From Christensenellaceae bacterium (lineage in GTDB: Bacteria; Bacillota; Clostridia; Christensenellales; Aristaeellaceae): a DNA stretch of 33,981 nt. Under the pieces are notes generated by a model, which did not search any database, was not told the origin of the DNA, and saw nothing but the letters and a program-made list of their open reading frames with translations. The DNA lies in assembly GCA_012797085.1 (NCBI GenBank), contig JAAZPT010000289.1, forward strand, positions 1 through 33,981, given 5' to 3'. Both the position numbers and the translations under genes were made by a program. Of the stretch, positions 33,802 to 33,981 are shown piece by piece. The first letter of the stretch is position 1, and every line of letters begins with the position of its first letter.

Positions 33802-33981
33802 TTGAAATTGATTAAAAAATCATTTATAAGGGGAATTATTCCTTTTGCAATTATGAGTGGCATATCATTAATAATGAAACTGCAAAATTTTGATGCAGCA
33901 CAAGTTAAGTCAACTTTTATTGCAGGGCTTATAGTATCAATTATAGCAGCCGCCAGTATTATATATGATATAGAAGCTTGG
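33802..33981 (+). CDS. Small membrane protein, DUF3021-like (partial, runs off the window)
   Basis: Sixty codons are present from a TTG at 33802, with GAAAGG at 33785-33790 upstream. They read MKLIKKSFIRGIIPFAIMSG, a first membrane segment to about residue 27, then a polar loop NFDAAQVKSTF and a second membrane segment AGLIVSIIAAASIIY ending at DIEAW. A basic start with two early membrane helices and a YDIEAW-type end resembles DUF3021 proteins, often found with LytTR-type regulators in Firmicutes. The C-terminal part lies outside the window, so this is tentative. Confidence 0.6.
   Translation, partial: MKLIKKSFIRGIIPFAIMSGISLIMKLQNFDAAQVKSTFIAGLIVSIIAAASIIYDIEAW

Overview
The window looks like chromosomal DNA from a low-GC anaerobic Firmicute of the class Clostridia. 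The evidence is the AT-rich composition, strong AGGAGG-type ribosome sites, frequent TTG and GTG starts, a class III (oxygen-sensitive) ribonucleotide reductase, LL-diaminopimelate aminotransferase (DapL) instead of the succinylase route, and decarboxylase sodium-pump subunits. I cannot name the genus. No rRNA, tRNA, CRISPR array, insertion sequence or prophage was seen.

Layout. 1-642 (-) is the 5' part of a WecE/RffA-type sugar aminotransferase. 778-3559 (+) holds a nitroreductase, pfkA and murG. 8068-3618 (-) is a MoxR ATPase / DUF58 / transglutaminase operon, meeting murG at a shared hairpin. 8320-9626 (+) is a two-gene unit of a GcvH-like protein and an LplA-like protein, both without the expected functional lysine. 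13366-9631 (-) is a co-directional set: OadB-type sodium pump subunit, a 59-residue OadG-like subunit, a DUF5711-like membrane-anchored protein, a CvpA-family protein and an HTH protein whose 3' part is out of frame. 19546-13426 (-) is gyrB-gyrA-nnr. A 594-base AT-rich gap separates gyrB from the divergent nrdG-nrdD-trxB cluster (20150-24313). Then come frr, a small unknown gene, uppS and cdsA (24463-26831), followed by a compact six-gene run (26878-31262: nitroreductase, SDR, toroid-fold protein, Nudix, TPR, DUF4037), then dapF-dapL, and a truncated membrane protein at the right edge.

How the genes work together. nrdG, nrdD and trxB form a complete anaerobic dNTP module. NrdD carries a C-terminal redoxin domain and a thioredoxin reductase follows three bases later, so the reductant path is encoded in cis. 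Palindromes matching the NrdR box lie in pairs about three helical turns apart at both nrd promoters. gyrB/gyrA are standard gyrase, uppS/cdsA/murG serve envelope precursor synthesis, and dapF/dapL make meso-diaminopimelate for murein and lysine.

Most promising for new biology: the GcvH-like/LplA-like pair that appears to have lost both the acceptor and the catalytic lysine; the overlapping six-gene operon of mostly uncharacterised families; and the NrdD-redoxin fusion. All calls come from reading the sequence and remembered family motifs; no database search was run.
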